Assembly: GCA_902810755.1 (NCBI GenBank)
Contig: CADDYT010000041.1
Location: 1 to 45,449 of the forward strand
Origin: Chloroflexota bacterium
Lineage (GTDB): Bacteria > Chloroflexota > Ktedonobacteria > Ktedonobacterales > Ktedonobacteraceae
Reading direction: 5' to 3'
DNA: 45,449 bases
Shown here in pieces: positions 26,054 through 35,600 of the stretch. Both the position numbers and the translations under genes were made by a program. Positions within the stretch are counted from its first letter, which is position 1. Each line of letters starts with the position of its first letter. The notes beneath the pieces were generated by a model that was given only the letters and a program-made list of their open reading frames with translations, was not told the DNA's origin and made no database searches.

Positions 26054-26156
26054 ATGGCACAGAATGAACTATGCCGGGCCATGCCGTAGGCCCCGATTTA
26101 TCGGCCAAACAACTATCCAGATGGCACAGAACGATGGAATATGAGCGGGTGGGCGC

Positions 26157-27566
26157 ATGATTGAGCGAGATAAGAAGGGTGCTGTCACGAGTACGAATGC
26201 GAGCGCGACGGTGGGCGTGCTGGCGGAGGGCGAGGTGCTGCTGGCGGATGTGGTGCAGGGGAGGCGCGTGCCGCGCTCAATCCCGCTTTCTTCTACAGGC
26301 AGCCACACAGACAGGCTTCTGGAGCAACTCTGGCAGAGCGGGCCGAGTACGCTCTGGGTCATGCCCGGTAGCAACATGGCGCGCGCGCTCACCTGCGCGT
26401 GGTTTGAGCAGGCAGGGTCGCACTGGGTTGTGGTGGTGCATCCTGACAGGCAGGAACCGGCGCGGCCCCTGTCCGTGCTGCTCTGGCCGAGGGGCGGCCA
26501 GCGAGAGGCGCGGCGACTGACCCTCGTTTTCCCGGAACATAGCGGCTGGGAGTGGACGCTCTCCGATCCAATGAGCCTGCTGGCTACCGTCACCTATCTG
26601 GATCAGGCGCTGGCAAGACCGGTTGTTGACGCGCCCGATCTTGTGGCTCACCAGTTGCTGGCAGACCTCACGCTCGCGCCGCCTGCCCCGCTTCATCTCT
26701 CTCCACCGGTCGGCAGTGATGGAGCGCAGCTTCCCATGATGGGGAGCGCGGGTGAGGTAGCGTGGATGCGCCTGCTGACATGGGTGGAGGAGCGGCAGAA
26801 GTACCTGCATAAATATACCCATTTCTCCCCGTATATAGAGGCATGCAAGACCGTGCAGCTTGGTGTGGGCGCGGCGCAGTATTCCGCCAACGGGCAGGCT
26901 TGCGATGGCCTGCGTCCGGGTATCTGGCGCGTCAGCGTTGAGCCTGCCGGGTCGGTCTTCGATGGCAAATGGCTGCCGAAATGCGCTGAGGGGGAGTGGT
27001 TATGCACGCCGCAGATCAAATGCTGTCGCGAGATCGGCTATCGCGTGCAGGTGAAGGAGGGCTATTACTGGCCCCGCTCGCAGGACGCGCTCAGACGCTG
27101 GGCGACAACGCTCTGGCTGGCGGGCGAGCATTTGCATACCCGGCCCCATATTTACCGGCACGTGCAGGCGCGCACCAATGTCTCGCGCACCATCAGACGG
27201 CTTGCCCGACTGAGTCTTGCCATCATCGAACAGGACAGGGCGACAGGGGGTTGGACACGCCCGGACTGGCAGGCACAGATCGCCAGCAGCAGTCGTGCGC
27301 ACCTCTTCACCCACCTCTCGCGCCTTGTCCGCCAGGGTACAATGCCCGTGCTGGTGTATGGAGACAGCTTCTGGGTCGTGTCAAATGATCCCAACCCGCT
27401 CAAGGCCGTTCCCACGCTGGTGCAGTCACGACAGTGGAGGGGCTATAGCGTTGGCTATGAAGTTCCCCTGCCCCTTTCAGACAGGGTCAGGGGCATACTC
27501 AGGCGGGCAGAAGATGCCGAACAGGCTGCCAGCGCGCTGGATGCGCTGGCAGGGGAAGCGAGTTAG
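26157..27566 (+). CDS. Unrecognised protein, possible degenerate family-B DNA polymerase
   Basis: A 469-residue protein I cannot assign firmly. The second half follows the order seen in protein-primed family-B polymerases of plasmids and phages: PGIWRVSVEP and LPKCAEGEWLCTPQ, then GYRVQVKEGYYWPRSQDALRRW and LW, an Arg-rich helix (SRTIRRLARLSLAI), then SSSRAHLFTHLSRLV and LVYGDSFWVVSN in the place of the YGDTDS motif C. In that motif only the first Asp remains, so polymerase activity looks lost. The first half could be a worn RNase H-like exonuclease region. It has a strong promoter and leads an isolated transcript, with its stop two bases from that of the convergent lipid-kinase gene. It may be a remnant of a plasmid or phage, or a repurposed protein. 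Confidence 0.55.
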   Translation: MIERDKKGAVTSTNASATVGVLAEGEVLLADVVQGRRVPRSIPLSSTGSHTDRLLEQLWQSGPSTLWVMPGSNMARALTCAWFEQAGSHWVVVVHPDRQEPARPLSVLLWPRGGQREARRLTLVFPEHSGWEWTLSDPMSLLATVTYLDQALARPVVDAPDLVAHQLLADLTLAPPAPLHLSPPVGSDGAQLPMMGSAGEVAWMRLLTWVEERQKYLHKYTHFSPYIEACKTVQLGVGAAQYSANGQACDGLRPGIWRVSVEPAGSVFDGKWLPKCAEGEWLCTPQIKCCREIGYRVQVKEGYYWPRSQDALRRWATTLWLAGEHLHTRPHIYRHVQARTNVSRTIRRLARLSLAIIEQDRATGGWTRPDWQAQIASSSRAHLFTHLSRLVRQGTMPVLVYGDSFWVVSNDPNPLKAVPTLVQSRQWRGYSVGYEVPLPLSDRVRGILRRAEDAEQAASALDALAGEAS

Positions 27567-27568
27567 CG

Positions 27569-29137
27569 TCATTGTCTTGTCGGTATGAGAATGCAATCGG
27601 CATCGATGACGGCGCGTTTGCTTTTCTTACCCTCGACGCTGATCTGCTCGCCCTCGTGCAGGCTTTCGACCAGCAGGGGCGCGAGTTGCTCACCCTGAGC
27701 GTTGAGAACGAGGGTGTGGTCGTCGACGCAGACGGCGGCAGGTTCTATCTTGCCGTCATTTTTCCGCTGGTAGGTGCCTGCGATGATGTAGGTACCGGGC
27801 CGGTGAGGGTCAGGGGTGACGCCGCTAACGGTGATGGTGCGTCCCTGCTTTTGCAGTTCTCCGGCCTGGCTGGCGAATGCTGGGTGCGTTTGCCCGCTCT
27901 GTCCTGCCTGCTGTTGTTCTTGTTGCGCCTGTTGTAAGGCCGCAAGTTTCTTCTCTACCTGCTGGCGCTGCTGTGCTGCCTGCTCGAATGGCGCTCTGTG
28001 AGATGGCTTTTCAAACATGGAACCATCATAAGTACAGGGAAAAGCCATACGCACGGCTGCCGGGACGGCATCGAAGCGGTAACGAACCACCACCTTATCG
28101 GCATCGCCGACTTGCTCGAGCGCCTTGCGCTCCTTCTTGCGCAGGAAATCCTTGAGTTTGACGACGCTGCCATCCAGTTCCAGTTCGATAGAAGCCGGGA
28201 CGCTGATGGCGAGACTTCTGCCGCGAAAGTTCTGTATCACGTTATGATCTACCGTATGCAGGACCAGGAACGAGAGAGCTTCCTGTAGCGTCTTGAGCGG
28301 GCCGCCAGCGGGAACCACACTGACATCCAGAATGCCGTCATCGATGCAGGCATCGGGCGAGAGGTCGATAGTACCGGCGTAGCGGCGCGTGTTGTTGACG
28401 AGGAGTTGCCATACCTCGCCCTGCCAGAGGACTTCGGAATTCCCTTTATCGTCGAGGGAGCAGATTTCCGCCGGGAAAGGACGCTGGCGCGGCAGTTCTT
28501 TCAGCCCGGCAATGTCGAATGCGAACTTCCCGATATGATATTTGAGCGGCTTATTGATCCGCGCCATGATGGCGGCATCGACACCCAGCCCCGCATGCAG
28601 CAGGAAATACTGGCGATGCTTGCCCGCCTTCTTTGGCTTTTCCTGTATCTCCTCAGTTGCTTCTGCCTCTTGCGTTTCCTCATTCCCCGCATTCTCCGTC
28701 GCCGCTCCCTGCCCGTTACGCACCGCGTGGGCGGGTACGGTCAGGCCCTCGACCTCAAAGAAGCCAAGATCGACCTTGCGGGAAACGCTGTTGACGAGGG
28801 CGAGGGCGGCCTTCACCGGGTCATCCGGTATGGTGATCTCGCTTGCCCACTCATTGAAGGTGCCGCCGGGGATATCGCCGACAATGCTCTTGCCCCCGGC
28901 GTACATGACGCCATTGATGACGGCGTTGAGCGTGCCGTCGCCGCCATAGCCGATTACCAGCTCATGTCCGTCCTTCGCGGCCTGCTCGGCCAGTTTTAAG
29001 GTCTCTCCACTGAATTCCTTCAGGCATACATCGGTCTGCCAGCCTGCCGCCTGCAAGACGGCAATCAGATCTGGTACTTTGATAACATTATCGCCTGAAC
29101 GCAGATCGACGATCAGGCAGGCGCGTTTTCCATGCAT
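27569..29137 (-). CDS. Diacylglycerol-kinase-family lipid kinase with extra C-terminal domain
   Basis: A 522-residue protein. Residues 1-390 are a DAGK-type lipid kinase: VIGYGGDGTLNAVINGV with GGDGT at 65-69, IPGGTFNEWA and the later HAGLGVDAAIM. Such enzymes phosphorylate diacylglycerol, sphingoid bases or undecaprenol at the membrane. An insert rich in Glu, Thr and Ala lies at about 155-185. After about 390 there is a Gln-rich helix and then a beta-rich domain of about 100 residues (QGRTITVSGVTPDPHRPGTY, EGEQISVEGK) not found in simple YegS/DgkB proteins; an OB-like fold is possible. The ATG at 29137 is preferred to a GTG nine bases upstream because the GAGGTG site lies between them. The PRC-barrel gene lies upstream in the same direction, separated by 87 bases. 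Confidence 0.88.
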   Translation of the reverse strand: MHGKRACLIVDLRSGDNVIKVPDLIAVLQAAGWQTDVCLKEFSGETLKLAEQAAKDGHELVIGYGGDGTLNAVINGVMYAGGKSIVGDIPGGTFNEWASEITIPDDPVKAALALVNSVSRKVDLGFFEVEGLTVPAHAVRNGQGAATENAGNEETQEAEATEEIQEKPKKAGKHRQYFLLHAGLGVDAAIMARINKPLKYHIGKFAFDIAGLKELPRQRPFPAEICSLDDKGNSEVLWQGEVWQLLVNNTRRYAGTIDLSPDACIDDGILDVSVVPAGGPLKTLQEALSFLVLHTVDHNVIQNFRGRSLAISVPASIELELDGSVVKLKDFLRKKERKALEQVGDADKVVVRYRFDAVPAAVRMAFPCTYDGSMFEKPSHRAPFEQAAQQRQQVEKKLAALQQAQQEQQQAGQSGQTHPAFASQAGELQKQGRTITVSGVTPDPHRPGTYIIAGTYQRKNDGKIEPAAVCVDDHTLVLNAQGEQLAPLLVESLHEGEQISVEGKKSKRAVIDADCILIPTRQ

Positions 29138-29224
29138 AGTATTCACCTCACAGATTACAAAAGAAACTGTTCTTATGAGGCAAACACGAACTGCAATGCA
29201 GTAGAGTTTCAGCGACCGCCTGCT

Positions 29225-29743
29225 CTAATGTTTCAGTGATTGCGCGACCGCGTCGGGAATGATGAGCGTATCAGTGCCGTAGTGAATCTCCTGGGTGGAG
29301 ATGTATTGTGGGGCCTGCAAGCCCAGGTGTTCAAGAATGCCGCCCGTAAGTTCGACCGCTGTGATGCGCAACTCATCGGGCGGGTTGGTGGCGATGAGTA
29401 GATGGCCGACGCTGCCCACCGCGTTGCCTGCGGCGCTCATGATCTTGCGCGAAAGCAGGTCTTTGCCCTGCGGCAGCGTGGAGAGGCGCGGGTCCTGCGT
29501 TTTATCCTGCAACTCGTTCGCTCCCGGCGTGGTGATGGCATTCTTGCCAGGCCCACTGATATCGGCGGTGTGCAGCACCTTGCTGGTAAACGGGTCTGTC
29601 TGCACGATAAGCGCGTAGATGTAAAATGTGGCGGGGTCAAAGTAGAAATCCGCAACCGTCCCCAGCCTTTCCCCGTGCTTCAGGCCGACGACCGGCATTC
29701 CTTTTATATCAGACCATTTCTGGATATTCTCGATGTCCTGCAT
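29225..29743 (-). CDS. PRC-barrel domain protein
   Basis: A 172-residue protein with two PRC-barrel segments: residues 10-75 (SDIKGMPVVGLKHGERLGTV, then ADFYFDPATFYIYALIVQT) and about 95-165 (GKDLLSRKIMSAAGNAVGSV and ISTQEIHYGTDTLIIPD). PRC barrels are found in RimM and in photosynthetic reaction-centre subunit H, and many stand-alone ones in stress loci have no known function. No signal peptide or TM helix is seen. The start is preceded by GGGAG. Possibly co-transcribed with the lipid-kinase gene. Confidence 0.85.
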   Translation of the reverse strand: MQDIENIQKWSDIKGMPVVGLKHGERLGTVADFYFDPATFYIYALIVQTDPFTSKVLHTADISGPGKNAITTPGANELQDKTQDPRLSTLPQGKDLLSRKIMSAAGNAVGSVGHLLIATNPPDELRITAVELTGGILEHLGLQAPQYISTQEIHYGTDTLIIPDAVAQSLKH

Positions 29744-29854
29744 CCCCTGCTCCCTTTCTCTCTCAGGAAACTATTCTTCTCGCCTACTATCTATAAGCAG
29801 GCACGATTTGCGCAGAGGAAACGTGCCATTGTCATGCCCTAAAAAAGGCCCCTT

Positions 29855-29896
29855 GATGTGTCATGCGGAGCGCGAGCGCGCTCCGCATGACACATC
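29855..29896 (-). terminator. Hairpin terminator made from a dispersed palindrome
   Basis: Perfect 20-base arms, 29855-29874 and 29877-29896, with two bases between. On the minus strand the hairpin follows the DUF1206 gene by 27 bases, and TTTTTT follows about ten bases later (29841-29846 on the plus strand is aaaaaa). The arms share the tgtcatgc/gagcgc core with the repeat at 20196-20294. So a repeat copy probably serves as a rho-independent terminator. Confidence 0.65.
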
Positions 29897-29923
29897 TGGC
29901 AATTTTCAAATGAGTAGATGCGC

Positions 29924-30781
29924 TTACACCAGGCGACGGTAACGCGCCTCGACAAACGAGTAGATGCCGTAGGCGATGAGGCCGAGGGCAACGGCGGCCA
30001 GCAGGACAGGGCCGAAGGGCTGGTGAATCAACAACTGCAAAGCCCCGCTCAGACCTTTGGCCTGACCGGCGTTGTCTTTGACTGCCGCGACCACCAGGAA
30101 GATGCCGATGATGCCGTAGACGACACCGAGGGCGGCGTAGCCAAATCTGCCGGAGAAGATGGCCCACTTTCTCCACTGCGCGCTCAGGCTGCTGAGGTTC
30201 AGCCGCTTGCGAAAATCGGCGGCGTAGGCGCGGTAGAGCAGGTAGGCGGCGGTGGCGACGACGATGAGGCCGATAATCACCACCAGAAAGACGCCGAAGG
30301 GATGCTGTAAGAGCTTCGCCGTCCAGTCCTGCGTGCTGGCATTAGAACTCTTGCCGCCATTGCTCGCTCCTGTGACGATGCTGATTGCGCCCAGCGCCAG
30401 TGAGGCGTAGGTCAGGCCTACAATCACATCGCCGATACGGCCCGCAATGCCCTTCGCGCTCTTGCCTACTCCGTCAGGATCGAAGAATGCCTCGACCAGC
30501 TTCCACAGCGCGTAGCCGACGAGGCCGATGGCGACGATGACGAGCAGGAATTTGCCGAACGGCTGCTGACCGATGGCTTGCAGCGCGCCCTGCTGGTCGG
30601 TCACTTTGCCGCCATAGCCGGTCGCCAGCTTGATCGCCAGGCCGCCGATAACCAGGTAGACAATGCCTCTGGCGGCATAGCCCAGACGAGCCAGCCAGGT
30701 AACCGGCTGGCTGGTGGCCGCGCCGCGCGCCGCCGCTTTCGCCTCGCTTGCTCCTCTTTCAATCTGTCCTCTTGTTTGCAT
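29924..30781 (-). CDS. DUF1206 membrane protein
   Basis: A 285-residue integral membrane protein with six hydrophobic helices in three similar pairs, each beginning with a motif like ARLGYAARGIVYLVIGGLAI or GRFGYAALGVVYGIIGIFLV. This internal triplication and the GYxxxGxVY pattern are typical of DUF1206. The function of the family is not established. The start is supported by AAGAGGT. It is divergent from the secreted sialidase-fold gene and is followed by a good terminator. Confidence 0.9.
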   Translation of the reverse strand: MQTRGQIERGASEAKAAARGAATSQPVTWLARLGYAARGIVYLVIGGLAIKLATGYGGKVTDQQGALQAIGQQPFGKFLLVIVAIGLVGYALWKLVEAFFDPDGVGKSAKGIAGRIGDVIVGLTYASLALGAISIVTGASNGGKSSNASTQDWTAKLLQHPFGVFLVVIIGLIVVATAAYLLYRAYAADFRKRLNLSSLSAQWRKWAIFSGRFGYAALGVVYGIIGIFLVVAAVKDNAGQAKGLSGALQLLIHQPFGPVLLAAVALGLIAYGIYSFVEARYRRLV

Positions 30782-30916
30782 AATATATACCTCTTTTACC
30801 CGTTTATATCCTTCTGCGAGAAGTTTCCCGCAGTGTCAGAACTCCTACGCACGAACACGGATAGCAGAGGTGCAGCGTTTCAGGCGACGGGTGAACAGGC
30901 TCTCTCTTTTTAGCTC

Positions 30917-30946
30917 TTGCGCTGATCGCCTGTAGAAGCATACAAT
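30917..30946 (+). promoter_or_regulatory. Candidate promoter for the sialidase-fold gene
   Basis: TTGCGC and TACAAT separated by 18 bases, about 50 bases before the start at 30996. Confidence 0.5.
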
Positions 30947-30995
30947 CTCTGTACTGAACCTCGTTGTTGAATTCATTGCAGGTCTGGAGGGCAAG

Positions 30996-32327
30996 ATGTT
31001 TCATGTAACCATATCCGCGCATTCCCGTTTTCGCTTATTTGCTGGCTGTTGCCTCCTGTTGCTTCTCTGCCTGACATGGTCGTCCGGTTCGTCGGCAAAG
31101 GCGCACGCGGCGAGCAATTTTACGATCCAGACGCGACTGGGCTTCCCGGCAGGCGATGACTGGGAACCGGCAATGGCGGCTGATCGTTACGGGCATGTCT
31201 ACGTGTTGTACAAGCACTATGATGTTTCCGGGCAAACCTCGTGTAGCTCATGTGGATTGCATGTCCTGTTGCAGGTCTCGAATGATCGCGGGCAAACGTG
31301 GAGCGCACCGAGGCCGATTGACCCGGAGTCGGTGGTCGGCGGCCAGTACGATTCGCAGATTGTCGTTGACCCGGTAGATGGCAAGACGGTCTGGGCCTCA
31401 TTTTTGCAGAATAGCAAATCGTCGATAGCGGTAATGAAATCGAGCGACTACGGGCAGACGTGGTCGGGGCCAACCATTGTGGAGAATTTGCAACGCGCCA
31501 CCGACAAGGATGAACTGGCTGTACGCGGCTCTACGATCGCGGTAGCCTATAACGCGGTGCAGAAGATTTATGCCGCCGTCTCGCATGATGGGGGCAAGAC
31601 CTGGAATAACTATCTCATCAACGATGGCAGCACGCAGCAGGGCTGGTCGCTCGGTGGCGGCGCGGGCATCGACTCGCAGGGCAATATCTATTTTACCTGG
31701 GCAGGCTACACACAGAACGGGCAGGCCAAAGGCCCCGTCAACCTCTTTGTCAGTGAATCGCGCGACGGCGGCCAGACGTGGACGCTCACACCGATTGGCG
31801 TGAGTGGCGCGCCCTATCCCTGCTCTAACTGCGGCTTCGCCTTCCTGGGGGCGCAGATGACGATGGCGATTGGCAGCGATGATAGCGTCTACCTGCTCTA
31901 CAACTCGACGGCAGACCAGACCGATTACGCGCCAGAGCGCATCTACTTCGTCAAATCGACCGATCATGGCGTGAGCTATTCAGCCCGGCAGGACGTTTCG
32001 CTGGCCCCTCAGGGAGTCGAGCATTGTTTCCCGGCGATTACTAGCGGCGCGAGCAGCGGCGATGTGCGTATTGGCTGGATGGATACGCGCACGGGCGAGT
32101 GGAACCTGTTTTATCGCGCCAGCAGCAACGGAGGCGCGTCCTGGGGCGCGGAGACGCAGGTATCTGGCTACGTTCCCGGCTATGCCTACATCACCTCATC
32201 CGGCTTCGGTCTCCCCTACGGCGACTACTTCCAGATGGCCGTCGATGAGCGTGGCAGCACGCAGATCGCCTGGGGCGAAGCGAACAGCTACGCCGGTCCG
32301 GGCAATATCTGGACGGCCCATAACTGA
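30996..32327 (+). CDS. Secreted sialidase-like beta-propeller with Asp-boxes
   Basis: A 443-residue exported protein. The N-terminus has a charged segment, a Leu-rich core (about 15-27) and a likely signal peptidase site after AKAHA. The mature part is a six-bladed propeller marked by six Asp-box-like motifs: SNDRGQTWS, SSDYGQTWS, SHDGGKTWN, SRDGGQTWT, STDHGVSYS and SSNGGASWG. This is the fold of sialidases and other BNR-repeat glycan-active or binding proteins. I could not pick out the full arginine triad and catalytic Tyr/Glu pair of true sialidases, so glycan binding or another glycosidase activity is as likely. GGAGG lies six bases before the ATG. Confidence 0.85.
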   Translation: MFHVTISAHSRFRLFAGCCLLLLLCLTWSSGSSAKAHAASNFTIQTRLGFPAGDDWEPAMAADRYGHVYVLYKHYDVSGQTSCSSCGLHVLLQVSNDRGQTWSAPRPIDPESVVGGQYDSQIVVDPVDGKTVWASFLQNSKSSIAVMKSSDYGQTWSGPTIVENLQRATDKDELAVRGSTIAVAYNAVQKIYAAVSHDGGKTWNNYLINDGSTQQGWSLGGGAGIDSQGNIYFTWAGYTQNGQAKGPVNLFVSESRDGGQTWTLTPIGVSGAPYPCSNCGFAFLGAQMTMAIGSDDSVYLLYNSTADQTDYAPERIYFVKSTDHGVSYSARQDVSLAPQGVEHCFPAITSGASSGDVRIGWMDTRTGEWNLFYRASSNGGASWGAETQVSGYVPGYAYITSSGFGLPYGDYFQMAVDERGSTQIAWGEANSYAGPGNIWTAHN

Positions 32328-32362
32328 GTGGATGGTGAGACAGAAAACTCCGCCGTCCAGGC

Positions 32363-32395
32363 CCTCGGCCCAGCCGCGCCGCGGCTGGGCTGAGG
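32363..32395. terminator. GC-rich hairpin after the sialidase-fold gene
   Basis: Arms 32363-32378 and 32380-32395 are complementary except for one G-T pair, with almost no loop (the stem will open at the centre). No T run follows, so it may be a weak terminator or a repeat. The rest of the 325-base gap 32328-32652 holds the dnaE promoter and no gene. Confidence 0.45.
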
Positions 32396-32575
32396 GCGAC
32401 GGGTGGCCTGAGAGCGTTTCGTGATATGGCTGGTCTATTGCGGTGACCTTGTTGACTCTGTATCCCTCTTCTCATCCCCCGTTCGTTGTATGAAATGGAA
32501 CGACCTTTCGTCAACAAGAAACATGGCATGCCGTATGCCATATTCGGGTCGCTACAAAAGTGGTGGATTTATCTC

Positions 32576-32604
32576 TTGATATTTAGAACAGGAACAGATA
32601 TTCT
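32576..32604 (+). promoter_or_regulatory. dnaE promoter
   Basis: TTGATA, 17 bases, TATTCT, about 42 bases before the predicted dnaE ATG. Confidence 0.6.
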
Positions 32605-32652
32605 ATATTTGTACCACAGAAAGAACCGCAAGGAAGGGCGAAGGGGAACATT

Positions 32653-35600
32653 ATGGGAACGGACTTTGCGCACCTGCACGTCCATACCGAATATTCGCTG
32701 CTGGATGGCTTTAGCCGCATCAAGAAGCTGGTGCAGCAGGCGAAGGCGCATGGCATGAGCCACCTGGCTATCACCGATCACGGGGCAATGTATGGCGCGA
32801 TTGAGTTTTACAAGGCGTGTAAAGCAGGCGGCATCAACCCCGTCATCGGCATTGAGGCGTATCTGACCGAGGATATGCAGGATCACTCCAAACGTTATAG
32901 CGATGACTACCATCATCTGCTGCTGCTGGCAAAGAACAATACCGGTTACTATAATCTGCTCAAACTGACGACTATCGCCCATACCGAGGGCTATCACCTG
33001 CGCCCGCGCATTGATAAACGGGTACTGGCGCAGTATTCCGAGGGGCTGGTTGTCACCTCAACCTGTCTCTCCGGCGAGATTCCCAAGATGTTGCTGGCCG
33101 GGAAACAGGAAGAGGCGTATAAGACGGCGCGCTGGTACCGGGAGGTCTTCGGGCAGAACTTTTATCTGGAGATACAGGAACACCATAGCGAGGAAGAGGC
33201 CCCCACGCGGCAGGAACGGCTCAACCAGATGCTTTACCAGATGCACAGAGATCTGCACATCCCCCTGGTCGCCACCAACGACCTGCACTATGTCGACGCG
33301 CACGATGCCAGCTCGCACGATGTGCTGCTCTGCGTGCAGATGGGCAAGCAGCTTGACTCGCCCAAACGCATGAAATTCGATAGTCAGGAATACTATTTGA
33401 AAAGCCCGCAGGAGATGGCCCTGCTCTTCCCCGAATTGCCCGAAGCCCTGCTCAACAGCGTGCGCATTGCCGAACAGTGCAGCGTTGACCCGCTGGCCTA
33501 CAAAGCGCAGTTGCCCAACTACGATATCCCGCCCGGCTATAGCTCGCAGAAAGAGTTCTTGCGCGCGCTCTGCATCGAGGGCGTCAAAGAACGCTTTGGC
33601 GAGATAACCGAGAATATTCAGCGACAGCTCGATTATGAGATTGACCTCATCGCGGAGAAAGGCTTCGTCCCCTATTTCTTGATCGAATGGGATTTTGTCA
33701 ACTATGCCCGCTCGCACGGCATTCGCTGCTCCGCGCGCGGCTCCGCCGCCGGTAGCCTGATGGCCTACACGCTGGGCATCACCAACGTCGACCCCATTCG
33801 CTACCAGCTCCCCTTTGAACGCTTCTTCAACCCGGAGCGCGCCGACATGCCCGATATTGATATGGACTTCCCCGATGACCGGCGTGAAGAGGTGATCGAG
33901 TACGTGGCGCACAAATATGGCGAGGATTGCGTGGCGCAGATGGTCACGTTCAACACGATGGCGGCCAAAGCCTCGGTCAAAGACGTGGCCCGTGTCATGG
34001 GGCGGCAGAGCCTGGGCGATCAGATCACGCGCCTGATCCCCACCGGCCCCAAAGTCACGCTGCAAGGCTCGCTGGAATCTGTGCGCGAACTGAGCGAGCT
34101 ATATAACAACAACGAGGAGGCGCGCGAGATCATCGACCAGGCGCTCAAGCTGGAAGGCTCGGTGCGCACCACCGGCGTCCACGCAGCCGGCGTCATTGTC
34201 GCCAACGAGCCGCTGGAACATTTCGTGCCGCTACAGATGCGCGACCCGAAGGATCCGAGTAAAGGGCGTATCACGCAGTACGAGCAGATGCATCTGGAGG
34301 AACTGGGCCTCATCAAATTCGACTTTCTGGGCCTCTCCAACCTGACCATCCTCGACAATACGCTCAAGTATATCAAGCAGTCGCGCGGGGAGGAGGTGGT
34401 GCTGGAAAAGGTGCCGCTTGACCCCGTACCGGGCGATGACGAGCAGAACGCGCGGCGGCAAAAAGCCTTCGACCTGCTGGCAAGCGGCGAGACGACCGGC
34501 ATCTTCCAGCTGGAAGGCGCGAAGATGACCGAGTACATCAAGCAGCTCAAACCCACCTGCGTCGAGGACGTGATGGCCATGATCGCCCTCTACCGCCCCG
34601 GCCCGATGGATAGCATTCCCGACTTCATCGACGCCAAGCACGGGCGCAAGAAAGTGGAATATCTCGACCCGCGCCTGGCCGAATGGCTCAACGAGTCCTA
34701 CGGCGTCATCGTCTACCAGGATCAGGTGCTGTTCATCACCGTCGGCCTGGCGAATTTCTCCTGGGGCAAGGCCAACAAGTTCCGTAAAGCCCTGAGCAAA
34801 AAGAAGGTGGATGAGATCGAGGGCTACCGCGAAGACTTCATCAAGGGCTGCGTCAAAAACGGCGTGAAGGAGGAAGTGGCGGCGCAACTGTTCAAATTGA
34901 TCGAACCATTCGGCGGCTACGGCTTCAACAAGGCGCACGCCGCCAGCTATGCCGTCGTCGCCTTCTACACCGCCTACCTCAAGGCCAACTACACAGCGGA
35001 ATTTATGGCGGCGACGATGACCACTGAGGCTTCGGACGCGAAAAAGATCGCCAATGCCATCGCCGAGTGCAAGCGTATGGGCGTCGAGGTGCTGGGGCCG
35101 GATGTCAATTGCAGCGATCGCGGCTTCACCGTCGAAAACGGGGGCGTGCGCTTCGGCCTGCTCGCCATCAAGGGCATCGGCGAAGGCCCGATTGCCGAGA
35201 TCGTGCGCGCCCGCCAGGAAGGCGGCCCCTTCAAGTCGCTGGCTGATTTCTGCACGCGCGTCGATTCGCGTCAGGTCGGCAAGGGCGCCATCGAGACGCT
35301 GATCAAGGCGGGGGCAATGGATTCGCTGGGCAAACGCCACCAGTTGCTCGCCTCGCTGGACCGCGCCATCCAGTTCGGCAAGAACGAGCGCAGCGCGAAG
35401 GAGCGCGGCATGATGAGCCTCTTCGGCGATGTGACCGAGGTGGATAACGCCTTTGAATTTAAACTCGATACAAAGGTCGAGGAGATTTCGCGCAAGCAGT
35501 TGCTGACCTGGGAGAAAGAACTGCTCGGCTTCTATATCACCAGACACCCGCTGGCCTACCTGGTCGACGCGCTCAAAGACCGCGTGAAGCACAACACGGG

